Below the pieces are notes generated by a model. It was not told the DNA's origin and did not search any database. It worked only from the letters and a program-made list of their open reading frames with translations. From Armatimonadota bacterium (GTDB lineage: Bacteria > Armatimonadota > Fimbriimonadia > Fimbriimonadales > Fimbriimonadaceae): 64,000 bases of DNA. The position numbers and the translations under genes are program-made. The DNA lies in the NCBI GenBank assembly GCA_018268375.1, contig JAFDWS010000001.1, positions 398,594 through 462,593 of the forward strand, in the 5' to 3' direction. Of the stretch, positions 34,293 to 43,722 are shown in pieces (position 1 is the stretch's first letter; every line of letters begins with the position of its first letter).

Positions 34293-36793
34293 CAGGAGGT
34301 GACTCCGTGTACGCGAACACCAGCCGTCTGACCAACACCGACGACTTTGATCCTCACGAGTTGCTTGCCGGGTGTAGTGCCGCAACGCACAGCAGCGACT
34401 CCCTCAACGGAATCGGTCCTGAGGGTCGGTCGATCGTCTTCGGGTGCGCGGACATCGGCGCCGTACAGGACCTCACGGTTCGTCTCAGAGCCGTCCGAGA
34501 ACTGTGAGACCAGCTGTGCCACGGGCTCCCCTTCACGCTCCCATCCAATGCAGTCCATTGCCAGCGCCACTTGCCCGCCGCTGGTTCGGACGCCAAAGAC
34601 GAGTTCAGAGTGTCCGGTTGTGCCCTCGCCACTGAGAGGCGTCTGCAGGCCCACGGGAGCGAACAGGTTGAAGAGCAGTCCACCTATTCTCGTCGTTCGA
34701 ATGAATGTGTCCTTAGGAGCCCAGGTTTGGCCAGGCAAGGGCCTGAGCGGCGAAGGGGTACCCCACAGCATCCGCTTTACGAGGTCCAGACTGTCGTATC
34801 CCAGGGATGCGGGCTGGTCCGTCCTGCCCGTCCACGCGTAATCAGCGGCGAGCACGTAAGCGGCAAACTGGTTTGGCTCAGAGAAAACTGACTGCTCTGT
34901 CGTCTGATAGCCTGCCCAAGTCGTTTGCAGGGTTCCCGTCCCGTTCGAAACCGCAGCCATCGTGTGCGCTCGGATGTTCCGTGGCCGCCACCAGCTCGCT
35001 GCCACCGACTTGAGGCCAAGGTCGCTCCACAGCTTCAGCGATTTGAACTTTGAGGTTTCGTCCGTGTTGAGGTAGTGCCAGTCGAACACGGTTGCTGTCT
35101 TTGGTAACGTGCGGCGCTTGGATTCTGCGGAGTCGAGGGACTTGGCATGGGTAGCGTCCGCCCCTTCTCCGGCCGAAAGCATCATGTCGCCCCAGAGCAT
35201 TGGACGAACTTTCAGGCTGCGGGCCAAAGAGAATAGTTCGGGCACCAGTGCGCTCCAAATTCGATCGGCCAGGGTCGGGTCGTCTGGCATGCCTCTCATG
35301 TCCGTTTCGTCAAGGCCGAAGTGGACGGCCTCAGGGGCCAAGAGTTCGATGGCTTCTCTCCAGACCGATGAGATGAGGTCGCGCGCCGGCCCCTTCCTTC
35401 CATCGAGCGTATAAGGGATTTCTGGGTTGACGGCAAGATCACGATGTTGGCCGTCCAGGAGCCAGTCCATGTGGCCAAAGCTCTGGATCAGCGGAACCGG
35501 AACTATCCCTTTCTCCCGGTACATCTCGAAGAGCCGCTTGAGGTCGGGCCTTTGCATGAAACCGGACTTTGGGGGGCCTTGGACGGCGTCCCAAATGGTT
35601 CGCTCGCACTGCACCAGGACATGGTTGAACCGCAACGGAGCGAGAACGTTGCTGGCCAATCTCGATTGAAAGTCCAACGTGTCCGCCCCGGAGAACAGGT
35701 GCACTCCGCGCCACTTGACGGTGGGCCAGTCGCGGAAGGTGCCGCAAGGGAGGGCGAGGTTTCCGCCGCGAATTTCCGCACGGTCAGCAAGGAACTGGAG
35801 CGCGTTGGTGACACCCGCCTCGTCGCGGGCTTTGATGCGGACGCCTGACCGCGATACGGCGACCTCGAACCCTTCTTCGGGCACAGGACTGCCGTCGCGC
35901 GTGACGGCCAACTCCGCCCCCACATCATCCGTGAGCACCCACCGCTTCTTCAAGAGTTCGGACAAGCGGCGGCTATCTTCGCTTGGCGCCGCCAGCGGAG
36001 CGAGCGTGAGCCAGTCTCCGCTCGGCTGCGACTCCTTGGGAGGAAAGAGCTTGGCAAAGTCGTTCTTGACCGGTATCGAGGCGTTCGGGACGGTCTCGCT
36101 GGTCAGATCGGTTGCGAAGGCGTTCGGCTGAGACATAAGCTTGGGCTCAAACCGCCATTCGGCCGTCATCTCCAGCGTTTGCCCCTGGGCTACTCGCATC
36201 CCCTTGCGGCCCATCCAGAACAGACAGCCACTCTTGGCCCAGTCCTGCTCGTAGTTCCTGGCGTCGTAGAGCGCGACAGTTTGACCACGGACGTCGACTG
36301 CGATGCGCGCGAGCTGGGATTCAAAGTCGATGGAACTCGTCGGTCCGCCGAGTTTGCGGGCGTCCCAATCCCCCGGAGTCGGCTTGAGAAAGGGGGCGCC
36401 AAAATCGCCGCCGAATTTGATGTCGCCATGGCAGACCGCGGGTGCCCAGACCAGCGCGATCACGTTTTGAACGATTGCCTCGCCCTCCCCGCGCCAACGG
36501 AACTCGTAGTGGGCGGTGAGGCCGGTCAGAGTCTGTTTGAACTCGTGGGTACCGATGGCGTTACCATTGTCACCGCTATATCGGACTCGGATCGTGCCAT
36601 CGGGGAGACGCGACACGTCCTTCGGAGCCCAACGCGATGAATAGAGCGACTTTCCCGAGCCAGGAGCCGTGTAGTCGAACGATGATCCCCTGACGACAGC
36701 CACACCGTTGACGGCTACTTGGAGCCCAGCAAAGGGTTCGTAACCGACCCGGACTTCTTGTTGGGTAGCCAACAGGGGCCAAAAAGGCAACAC
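34289..36793 (-). CDS. Glycoside hydrolase family 20-like protein
   Basis: 834 residues from GTG at 36793. The N-terminal 260 residues are beta-rich and unrecognised. Residues 265-355 look like a GH20b-type domain (AELAVTRDGSPVPEEGFEVAVSRSGVRIKARDEAGVTNALQFL). The catalytic barrel follows: WRGVHLFSG, FNHVLVQCE, VPLIQSFGHMDWLL and HFGLDETD with the Asp495-Glu496 pair used for substrate-assisted hydrolysis of N-acetylhexosaminides. The last 150 residues form a further beta-rich domain. No clear signal peptide, though MLPFWPLLA is hydrophobic. TAAACT lies 7 bases before the start. Confidence 0.82.
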   Translation of the reverse strand: MLPFWPLLATQQEVRVGYEPFAGLQVAVNGVAVVRGSSFDYTAPGSGKSLYSSRWAPKDVSRLPDGTIRVRYSGDNGNAIGTHEFKQTLTGLTAHYEFRWRGEGEAIVQNVIALVWAPAVCHGDIKFGGDFGAPFLKPTPGDWDARKLGGPTSSIDFESQLARIAVDVRGQTVALYDARNYEQDWAKSGCLFWMGRKGMRVAQGQTLEMTAEWRFEPKLMSQPNAFATDLTSETVPNASIPVKNDFAKLFPPKESQPSGDWLTLAPLAAPSEDSRRLSELLKKRWVLTDDVGAELAVTRDGSPVPEEGFEVAVSRSGVRIKARDEAGVTNALQFLADRAEIRGGNLALPCGTFRDWPTVKWRGVHLFSGADTLDFQSRLASNVLAPLRFNHVLVQCERTIWDAVQGPPKSGFMQRPDLKRLFEMYREKGIVPVPLIQSFGHMDWLLDGQHRDLAVNPEIPYTLDGRKGPARDLISSVWREAIELLAPEAVHFGLDETDMRGMPDDPTLADRIWSALVPELFSLARSLKVRPMLWGDMMLSAGEGADATHAKSLDSAESKRRTLPKTATVFDWHYLNTDETSKFKSLKLWSDLGLKSVAASWWRPRNIRAHTMAAVSNGTGTLQTTWAGYQTTEQSVFSEPNQFAAYVLAADYAWTGRTDQPASLGYDSLDLVKRMLWGTPSPLRPLPGQTWAPKDTFIRTTRIGGLLFNLFAPVGLQTPLSGEGTTGHSELVFGVRTSGGQVALAMDCIGWEREGEPVAQLVSQFSDGSETNREVLYGADVRAPEDDRPTLRTDSVEGVAAVRCGTTPGKQLVRIKVVGVGQTAGVRVHGVTSW

Positions 36794-36800
36794 TGGCGCC

Positions 36801-36806
36801 AGTTTA
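36801..36806 (-). promoter_or_regulatory. Leaderless-type internal -10 box of the GH20-like gene
   Basis: TAAACT on the minus strand, 7 bases before the GTG at 36793, just beyond the stop of the VanW gene; it could give the last two genes separate expression. Confidence 0.4.
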
Positions 36807-36807
36807 C

Positions 36808-37551
36808 TTATCGACCCTGGCGCAACTCGACCACCCTACTCATCGCTGGGTAGCTGTCGACCGAGAGGAGCTGCCTGTCATCGCCCATCATCCGCCAGGT
36901 CTCGACCTCGTAGCCGTCCTTCCCAGGATTCCGGATCCGCCCGAACGGCCCCTTACCGAACCTCACCAACTGCGACGGCACCTTGTTCAGGAGCTTTGTC
37001 TGGATCGAGACCGCCCTTGGGTTTCCTCGCCCGGAAAAGCGGATGGCGAGTTGGTCTGCGAGGCACGAGGTCTCAAGCCGAACCGGAAACGGATAGGGGT
37101 TTCGGATCCTCAGGTCAATCTTGGGGAAAGCCACGGCAGCGTCGCGGCCCGGAGGCACATAGTTCGCTGCGAACACGTGATGGTGTCGCTCGATGACCTC
37201 CATGCCGGCAAGGAGAGCGGCGTTGTAAAGGGTGGTCGAGGTTTGGCAGACTCCCCCTCCCCAAGCACTCACAAGCGTCCCACTAAAGCTTACGGGTGCG
37301 CGGAGGTAGCCTTGATCCCGGCTCCAGCTGCCGACGGCGTCATTGAAGCTCAGCTGCTGTCCCGGCGGGATCACTCTTCCATCCAACTTTCGGGCTGCGA
37401 GGACGGCGTTGTGCCGTTGGTTGCTGAGCCGGCCCTCGAACGAGGTCGTATATCCGGCAAGGATCCGCTCTGGGGTTGCAGACGATACTGTCCACGCGAG
37501 CCCAGCGACGAGCGGCGCCGCACCACAGCACAAGGCGAGGGCGGTCTTCAC
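36808..37551 (-). CDS. VanW family protein
   Basis: 247 residues from GTG at 37551, overlapping the macroglobulin stop as GTGA, with GGAGGT 9 bases upstream; the frame is open to 37752 without support. N-terminal hydrophobic segment (ALALCCGAAPLVAGLAWTV). VanW core: LDGRVIPPGQQLSFNDAVG, GGGVCQTSTTLYNAALLAGMEVIERH, HHVFAANYVPPGRDAAV and DLRIRNPYPFPVRLE. VanW domains occur in envelope proteins and vancomycin clusters, but their chemistry is not settled; a cell-wall role fits the neighbouring genes. Confidence 0.92.
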   Translation of the reverse strand: MKTALALCCGAAPLVAGLAWTVSSATPERILAGYTTSFEGRLSNQRHNAVLAARKLDGRVIPPGQQLSFNDAVGSWSRDQGYLRAPVSFSGTLVSAWGGGVCQTSTTLYNAALLAGMEVIERHHHVFAANYVPPGRDAAVAFPKIDLRIRNPYPFPVRLETSCLADQLAIRFSGRGNPRAVSIQTKLLNKVPSQLVRFGKGPFGRIRNPGKDGYEVETWRMMGDDRQLLSVDSYPAMSRVVELRQGR

Positions 37552-40500
37552 CGCTGGACGACCTCCATCGAGTAGCCCGTAGTCTCCACGCGCTCGTCCG
37601 GCTGATACATACGGTAAGCGACGCATGGAAGAGCCTCGCACTTGCCCGGTGCCTCTGCCCGGACGGCAAACTCGATCACGTTGCTTGACCCCGCCTGGAG
37701 CGATCCAAACACGACGGCCTTGTCGTCGGTGAACACGCTCCGGTTCCACCACCAGTTCCAGGTTGCGCCGTCAGTTGGTTCGTCGCTGTCCACGATCCGC
37801 ATGTTGCTGGGGATCGGCACCTCGACGATGAGGCGCGAAACGTCGGTCCTGGCCTTGAAGGTCAAGCGGCACCTGACAATGTCTCCCGATTTGAGTTTGT
37901 GGATGGGAGCCGTGCCGGTGATTAAGCGGACGGTTCCGTCGTCCATCCGTTTAGGGCTCGTCGTGAAGAAGTCACGAGTCAGCGTGTAATCGCCATTGCC
38001 AGAGTGCACGTTGAAGAACGCTTCCCTGACCTGCTGACTCAACCGGACGTTGTAGTAAACAGAACCCTTGCCTGTAAATCGAACAGAGTTCGCGCCGTGC
38101 TTGAGCTGATCGAGCGGCAACGTGATCTTTGCCATTCCACCTTCAATCGAAGGAGCAATTGCTCGCCCATTTACAAAGGTTTGAATCGGGGCGTTGGTGA
38201 CCTGCTCTGGGTGCAACCGCAAATAGGCAGTGATCGCAAGGAGGATGCGCGCAGTTTCCCGGGTTGAGCTCCATTGGTTCGTCTGTTGTTGGACGAAGAG
38301 GCCAACGGCTTCTTCGATCAGTGGGCTTTGCGGTTGGACCGCAATCATCGCCTCGAGAGCTGAACCGGTCGATTCCTCGCCGTACGGGCCTGACCACTTC
38401 GCATAGTCCTTCGTCACCTCAGCCCGTCGCATCAATTCGGCGACCGCCGGCTCCAGCCCGCTCAATGTAATGGACTTTGCAGCCAGGACGTAAGCCGATA
38501 GCGCCTCAGTCGACATGGCCTTAAAGTTCGTCGCTGCGAGAAGGAAGGCGCGGGCATGCTCGGACGGACCGAAGCGGGTAACTGAACCAGCGAGATAGAT
38601 CCAGTCGTCCAATTCGCTCGGTTTCATCATGATGATCTGCGACTTCTTGTCCTTGAGCTGTTGGTTGGCCCAAGATAGGCCGCGGTCGACCATGTGTGGG
38701 CTCACCGCGACGCCCGCACTACGGGCACGAGCCAAACCCTCAAGGGCGTATCCGGTCATCCACGGCTCGGGCTGGTCGTACTCAAACCAACCCCATCCGC
38801 CGTCGCTCGATTGGAGCATCCGGAGGCGGGCAAGGGACCGCTGCGACACCTCGCTGATCTTTGATTCGAGGAACACGTCCCTGAGCCCCGCGGCCCGCAT
38901 GAGTTGACCGACCATGAGGGCGGGCACAAACCGGCTCGTCGTCTGCTCAGTGCAGCCATAGGGATAGTCGACGAGCCCGGGCAACATGGGCAGCAAAGAC
39001 GTCAGGAGCGTAGGAGAAGCAGAGATCTGAAGTTGACCTCCGATCGCGGCGGGATCAACGTTCACCGTGACCTCTCCGGTGCCATCGAAGGCACCAGTCT
39101 TCAACTCTTCGACCGTCCTTCCGTGCACCTTGACGCCGACAGATTGCTCGACACCGTCGTTGGCGCTGCCGCTCAAGGCGACGACCTTAACTTTTGCAGT
39201 ACCCAACCGCGGCGCGGTCACAACCCAAATCAGTTGCTGGGTTTGACGCGGCTGCAGCGAGATGCGACTGCTTGCAGCTCCATCGACAGTCAACCCGTCC
39301 GTTGACATTTGCACAGTCGTTTCCATCACGTGGTCGGTGTTGTTGGCGACGCTGGCGGTGACTCTTTGGGAATCTCCCTCCACCATGAACTGCGGCAATC
39401 CGAGCCGCACCATCAAATCCTTTTCTGCAACGACCGAGGCCATCGCCTTACCGATCTCGGTGGCTCGCGTGAAGGCGACGGCAGTCGCTCTCCACTTGGT
39501 CAAGTTGTCGGGCAGTTTCAGGCTCACCTTGGCGTTGCCGTTCGCGTCCGTATGGACGCTGGGCATCCACGCTGCAGTGTCTTGGAAGTTGCGCCGGATC
39601 TTGACGTTTTTGGGTGTCTTGTCTTCTCCGTCGAGATAAACCTCTGGGAACGAGTACGACGTTTCAACGCTCGACCACCGACGAGGGTAGAAGGCCTTCA
39701 CTGGATCATTGGTGTCTTCGAGCACCGAGTACACCGACTCGTCGACCACACCGACCGCTACGTCCGCTGAGACGGGTCTCCCGGCTGGATCGAGGGTCTT
39801 GATCGTGTACGAGACCGGTGCCCCAGGTGTCGTTCGCGCGGTGTCGGGAGTCACAGCGACGTTGATCCGCTTGAGCCTTAAATCGACGTTCAGCGACCGT
39901 TGCGAAGAGTAGTACCTCTTCTCGTTCACATAGGCAGCGCAAACCATCGCGTTGGGCGCGTACTGGGCGAGCCCATCGATCTGCACGGTAGTGGACGACT
40001 TTTGCAAGGGTACGACCCGAGACCAGAGGACTCGATCGGTCTCGATCGTGACGAGCGCCGAGCCCCCCGGAGAGTCGGTTTGGAGGAGCACCGTCGCCGA
40101 CTCATCGGGAGCGTAACTCCGCTTGTCCAGGATCAGCTTGAGCGAAGGCATGGGTGCGCCGGACTCACCGCCCGTCTCGACCCATACGTAGGTCTCGGAC
40201 CTGACCTCGTTGCCCCTCGCGTCTCGGGTCGAGCACTTGGCGAGGAAGGTTCCGGTGGTTGTCGGCTTCAAAGTCAGCAGGCCGGTCCCGCTCGAGTCGA
40301 GAACGATTTTGGCCTTGCCTTCTTCAATGAACGTTTCCGACTGCTCGTTCCACCTCTCGTGCCCGTAGACGACTGACACCTCCTGGCCCGCCGCAGGCGC
40401 ATCGCCTCCGTTGGTGGTAGACCTCAGTCGCAAGTTCACGTCCTTTCCAGGCGGAACGATGTAGCGATCCACATCACTGTCAAGGGACACAAGCCCACGA

Positions 40501-42209
40501 AGAACGCGGACTGATCCCTTGCCAGTGGAACTTTGGCCGCTCTCATCGGACGCTGACGCTTCGACGCTCATCACGGCGTCCTCGTAGACCGCAACGGGCG
40601 ACTTATCGGTGTCGGTGGCGAAGGAGACTGTGGTGTCTCCGTTTCCATCGGTAGTACCCTTCTGGTACTCGACGTAGTCGCCCATATAGGAACTGTCGGA
40701 CTCGTACTCATCGTCGTCGGCAGAGTCTTCGGCGAACGGACGGTAGCTCCAATCGGGCTTGCGATAAATGGTGGAGTTAAGGTTGACGCCTACAGCCGGC
40801 TCACCGGTGAAGGTTTCCACATGGACCTTGAAAGTAGCCCGATCGCCGCGCACCAATACTGGCGTCACGGGCTTCACGGTCACCTGGTACTGCGGCTTTC
40901 GGTACGACTCGACCGGGATCGTGGCGGTGTTGCGCCCGTGTTTGGATTCGATCTCCAGGAAGAAGGGGCCGGGGAGCGCATAGGGGTTTGTCTTGAAATC
41001 CCCCCACACGGCCCCGTCCTCGTTGAAGGTCTTTGACCAGCGGCCGATTTCAGTGTCGTCCGAGTCCTTCGCGACGATCGTGACCGGACCAGTCGGCACG
41101 TTGTATCCGTTCGGCGTCGAATCCCGACCAACAATCTTGTAGCTGACCTTGTCTCCTGGCCGGTAGACGGGGCGGTCGGTCTGGGTCCAGAGAACGGTCT
41201 TGCCCTCAGCTCCGCGGGAGCCATAGAACCAGGACATCGCCCACGAGCTTCCTCGGCGCGCGACGATCAGCCGGTAGTTCGCGTCCTCCTTGGGCATCTT
41301 GAACTTCAGGGTGCCGTCGCTCGAGGTCGACCCTGCAGACTTGAGCGATTGCTGGAAGACGTAACTGACATCACAGCCTGGAATGGATTTGCCAGACTCG
41401 ATGTCCGTCACGTAAGCCAGCGCTTCGTTCTGGCTGAACTTCGTGACGAGGGCGATGCTCGAAACGGTCAGCCATGCCATCCTGACGTCGGATCCGACTT
41501 GAAGGTGAAGCAGGTACTGGCCTTCCGGCAAGGGGTCGAGCTTCATTTGCGAGACGTAGTGGCCCTCGATGTCTCGTTGCGCAATCGGCAGTTCTTCATT
41601 GCGTACGACCCGGATGCCAGGCGTCTTTGTCGGGTCCCAAGCTGTCCGCTTGCCGACGAGGGCATTGACGACCGTGCTCGGGTCACGCTTCTCGAGCAAG
41701 GAACTGAGAGGGACCTCGACGAGCTTGATCTTTACCGTACTCTGGTCTGTCGAACCCGTGAGCTCCATCGTGAGAGCCTCCTTGGGTGTGAAGACGGACT
41801 GCTCGAGCATGAGTTCGAGTTCAGCCATGCTACGCTCGGCATGAACCTCCAGATCCGCTGACTTCCCTTCGAAGACACCGGCCACAACTCGCTTCGAATT
41901 GTGGTGGGACACACCGTACGCATCGATCGTGTAGGGGCCGGATGGCAAAGACCGGAAGTGGAACTTACCGTCCTTGTCCGCCCTCGTCGACCAGTTGGAC
42001 GGCGACCCTTCGGGGAGGTCGAACATGGGGATGGCAACGATCTCGGCGTTCGGGAGTGGCTTTCCGCTCGGATCCATCAGCACTCGGCCATTCAGCCCGC
42101 CGACAGGAACGCTCGTCGTAGTACCCAAGGAGACCAAGCTGCCCATGAGCAGGACACCGACGAAGGCGCTGACGGCGCCGCCAGCCCGATACAGATTGGA
42201 AGCTTTCAC
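37548..42209 (-). CDS. Bacterial alpha-2-macroglobulin family protein with intact thioester
   Basis: 1553 residues. N-terminal signal or anchor (VSAFVGVLLMGSLVSLG), then a carboxypeptidase-regulatory-like beta domain (LNGRVLMDPSGKPLPNAEIV), a series of macroglobulin beta-sandwich domains, the bait-region area, and the thioester domain with YPYGCTEQTTSRF: Cys1086 and Gln1089 are the thioester pair. VLWTQTDRPVYRPGDKVSYK near 325-345 is a classic macroglobulin motif. It would trap attacking proteases at the cell surface or in the periplasm. The start overlaps the upstream membrane-protein gene by 4 bases. The usual partner PBP1C is absent. Confidence 0.94.
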   Translation of the reverse strand: MKASNLYRAGGAVSAFVGVLLMGSLVSLGTTTSVPVGGLNGRVLMDPSGKPLPNAEIVAIPMFDLPEGSPSNWSTRADKDGKFHFRSLPSGPYTIDAYGVSHHNSKRVVAGVFEGKSADLEVHAERSMAELELMLEQSVFTPKEALTMELTGSTDQSTVKIKLVEVPLSSLLEKRDPSTVVNALVGKRTAWDPTKTPGIRVVRNEELPIAQRDIEGHYVSQMKLDPLPEGQYLLHLQVGSDVRMAWLTVSSIALVTKFSQNEALAYVTDIESGKSIPGCDVSYVFQQSLKSAGSTSSDGTLKFKMPKEDANYRLIVARRGSSWAMSWFYGSRGAEGKTVLWTQTDRPVYRPGDKVSYKIVGRDSTPNGYNVPTGPVTIVAKDSDDTEIGRWSKTFNEDGAVWGDFKTNPYALPGPFFLEIESKHGRNTATIPVESYRKPQYQVTVKPVTPVLVRGDRATFKVHVETFTGEPAVGVNLNSTIYRKPDWSYRPFAEDSADDDEYESDSSYMGDYVEYQKGTTDGNGDTTVSFATDTDKSPVAVYEDAVMSVEASASDESGQSSTGKGSVRVLRGLVSLDSDVDRYIVPPGKDVNLRLRSTTNGGDAPAAGQEVSVVYGHERWNEQSETFIEEGKAKIVLDSSGTGLLTLKPTTTGTFLAKCSTRDARGNEVRSETYVWVETGGESGAPMPSLKLILDKRSYAPDESATVLLQTDSPGGSALVTIETDRVLWSRVVPLQKSSTTVQIDGLAQYAPNAMVCAAYVNEKRYYSSQRSLNVDLRLKRINVAVTPDTARTTPGAPVSYTIKTLDPAGRPVSADVAVGVVDESVYSVLEDTNDPVKAFYPRRWSSVETSYSFPEVYLDGEDKTPKNVKIRRNFQDTAAWMPSVHTDANGNAKVSLKLPDNLTKWRATAVAFTRATEIGKAMASVVAEKDLMVRLGLPQFMVEGDSQRVTASVANNTDHVMETTVQMSTDGLTVDGAASSRISLQPRQTQQLIWVVTAPRLGTAKVKVVALSGSANDGVEQSVGVKVHGRTVEELKTGAFDGTGEVTVNVDPAAIGGQLQISASPTLLTSLLPMLPGLVDYPYGCTEQTTSRFVPALMVGQLMRAAGLRDVFLESKISEVSQRSLARLRMLQSSDGGWGWFEYDQPEPWMTGYALEGLARARSAGVAVSPHMVDRGLSWANQQLKDKKSQIIMMKPSELDDWIYLAGSVTRFGPSEHARAFLLAATNFKAMSTEALSAYVLAAKSITLSGLEPAVAELMRRAEVTKDYAKWSGPYGEESTGSALEAMIAVQPQSPLIEEAVGLFVQQQTNQWSSTRETARILLAITAYLRLHPEQVTNAPIQTFVNGRAIAPSIEGGMAKITLPLDQLKHGANSVRFTGKGSVYYNVRLSQQVREAFFNVHSGNGDYTLTRDFFTTSPKRMDDGTVRLITGTAPIHKLKSGDIVRCRLTFKARTDVSRLIVEVPIPSNMRIVDSDEPTDGATWNWWWNRSVFTDDKAVVFGSLQAGSSNVIEFAVRAEAPGKCEALPCVAYRMYQPDERVETTGYSMEVVQR

Positions 42210-43630
42210 GAGGGTTGCTCCGACTGCTTCTGACGCGCGAGAAGCGCGACTACGACGCTGCCAAGAAGAACCACGATCCCCACTCCGATCAGGACTTGTT
42301 GGCGAAGCGCCCGATCCATCCCTTCTGTCGTGAGAGCAAGCGGCAAGAGGGCGAGAGTAAAGCCACCGAGGCCAATGGCATAGGCGGGCGCGTTCTGACG
42401 AGAGTTCGGAAGCAGGACGGAAACGAGGGGGCTAAATCCAAATCCGACGAGCAATCCCGACATTCCTTTCACACCCAAGAACATGACAACGCCCGCCACC
42501 GAGCACGCGAGCATGGCGGCCAGGACGGCAGCCCCAGCCCATGCTTTCGACCTCGATCCTTTCTCGACGAGCCCGAACGCGTCTAAGACCAGGGGTACGA
42601 AAAGTAGGCCGCATAGGAATCCGACAAGCGCATAGTGCTGGCCAAGGTCGAGGCTGGATGTAAGGTCCGAATACTGCGTCCTTGCGAAGCGATAAAGGCT
42701 CAGAGCAAGGAGTGGTGAAGCATAGGCGAGAACCCGGCGGTCACCCATGAGCAATCCTGAGCAGACGGCGAGAAGGGCCGCCAGGGCCATACCATAGCCG
42801 TGCAGGAAGCTGAAAGACAAAGTCGCGACTGCGATCCACGACAAAGCCGAGACAAGCGCGCTCCACGGGGGAACGGGGCCTTCGGCGGGCGCCATAAAGT
42901 GGGTGACGACTGCGACCAAGACGACAATCCCGATGATGACGTTCGCGTCCGGTTCGTTGAGCACCTTGGTACACAGGAGCGATGCGACAAGTCCGAACAG
43001 CACGGGAGCGCCAACCTGTGGGAATCCCTTGCCCGACCGGCTCATGAGGAGGTGGACCATTGTGCTGACAAGGGCAGCCACGCTGGCCGCAGTAAGAACC
43101 AGCGATCCCGCTTCCACGGCTTGGGCCCCGGGGCCCTTCTCTCCCATGAAGGTGACGATAAAGCCAAATGCGGCCACCAATGTGAGGGCCATTGGCGCGA
43201 CGCCACGCCCGCGAACGGCCATTGCCGCTGCTGAGACACCAAAGCCCGCTGTCATGGCCATCACGGAGGCGGGGTCTTTGACGACCTCGGCACTGAACAG
43301 CCCGAGCAGGACGGCGACGACGGCCGCCGCGACGCCCGCGGTCGCGGGCAAAAGCGCGTCGTTGTAATCGAGGAGAAGGCTCGAAAAGCCCCACGCTGCT
43401 AGGAACCACCCGAGGCTGGGGACGTAGGCAGGCTCATCAGGCAGTTTCAGGACTCCCAGGGCGGCCACCACGCCCATAACGAGAAGCAGAACACTAAGGA
43501 CGGTATAGGCGTCGAAGGGCCTTGGGGCGACACCCCCTTGGTCTCTTTTGTCTCGCGCTTCCTTGGCGATGGTCAGTTGTAAGAGGAGGAGCGTCGCAAG
43601 TGCGACCCAGGTTGCGGGGGAGGCCGACAC
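42206..43630 (-). CDS. Polytopic membrane protein upstream of the macroglobulin gene
   Basis: 474 residues, almost entirely hydrophobic with roughly 13-14 helices (for example VLSVLLLVMGVVAALGVL, ATAGVAAAVVAVLLGLF, AVLAAMLACSVAGVVMFLG, VLIGVGIVVLLGSVVVALLA). No family recognised. The GTG at 43630 has AGGAG just upstream. The stop overlaps the macroglobulin start by 4 bases, so the two are translationally coupled and may form one envelope system. Confidence 0.8.
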   Translation of the reverse strand: MSASPATWVALATLLLLQLTIAKEARDKRDQGGVAPRPFDAYTVLSVLLLVMGVVAALGVLKLPDEPAYVPSLGWFLAAWGFSSLLLDYNDALLPATAGVAAAVVAVLLGLFSAEVVKDPASVMAMTAGFGVSAAAMAVRGRGVAPMALTLVAAFGFIVTFMGEKGPGAQAVEAGSLVLTAASVAALVSTMVHLLMSRSGKGFPQVGAPVLFGLVASLLCTKVLNEPDANVIIGIVVLVAVVTHFMAPAEGPVPPWSALVSALSWIAVATLSFSFLHGYGMALAALLAVCSGLLMGDRRVLAYASPLLALSLYRFARTQYSDLTSSLDLGQHYALVGFLCGLLFVPLVLDAFGLVEKGSRSKAWAGAAVLAAMLACSVAGVVMFLGVKGMSGLLVGFGFSPLVSVLLPNSRQNAPAYAIGLGGFTLALLPLALTTEGMDRALRQQVLIGVGIVVLLGSVVVALLARQKQSEQPS

Positions 43631-43722
43631 TAGCGGCTCCTGGCGGGCAGAAATCCTTTCTTGCTCACATCTGCGAATGTATCACGTGTGGGCGACCATT
43701 ATCGCGGGTTGTCGGCAGAAAA

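Noticed and set aside
43631..43722. A frameshifted continuation of carB
   Set aside because: The 92 bases after the stop contain a promoter-like TACATT and the ribosome site of the next gene; no CarB second-half sequence appears in any frame.
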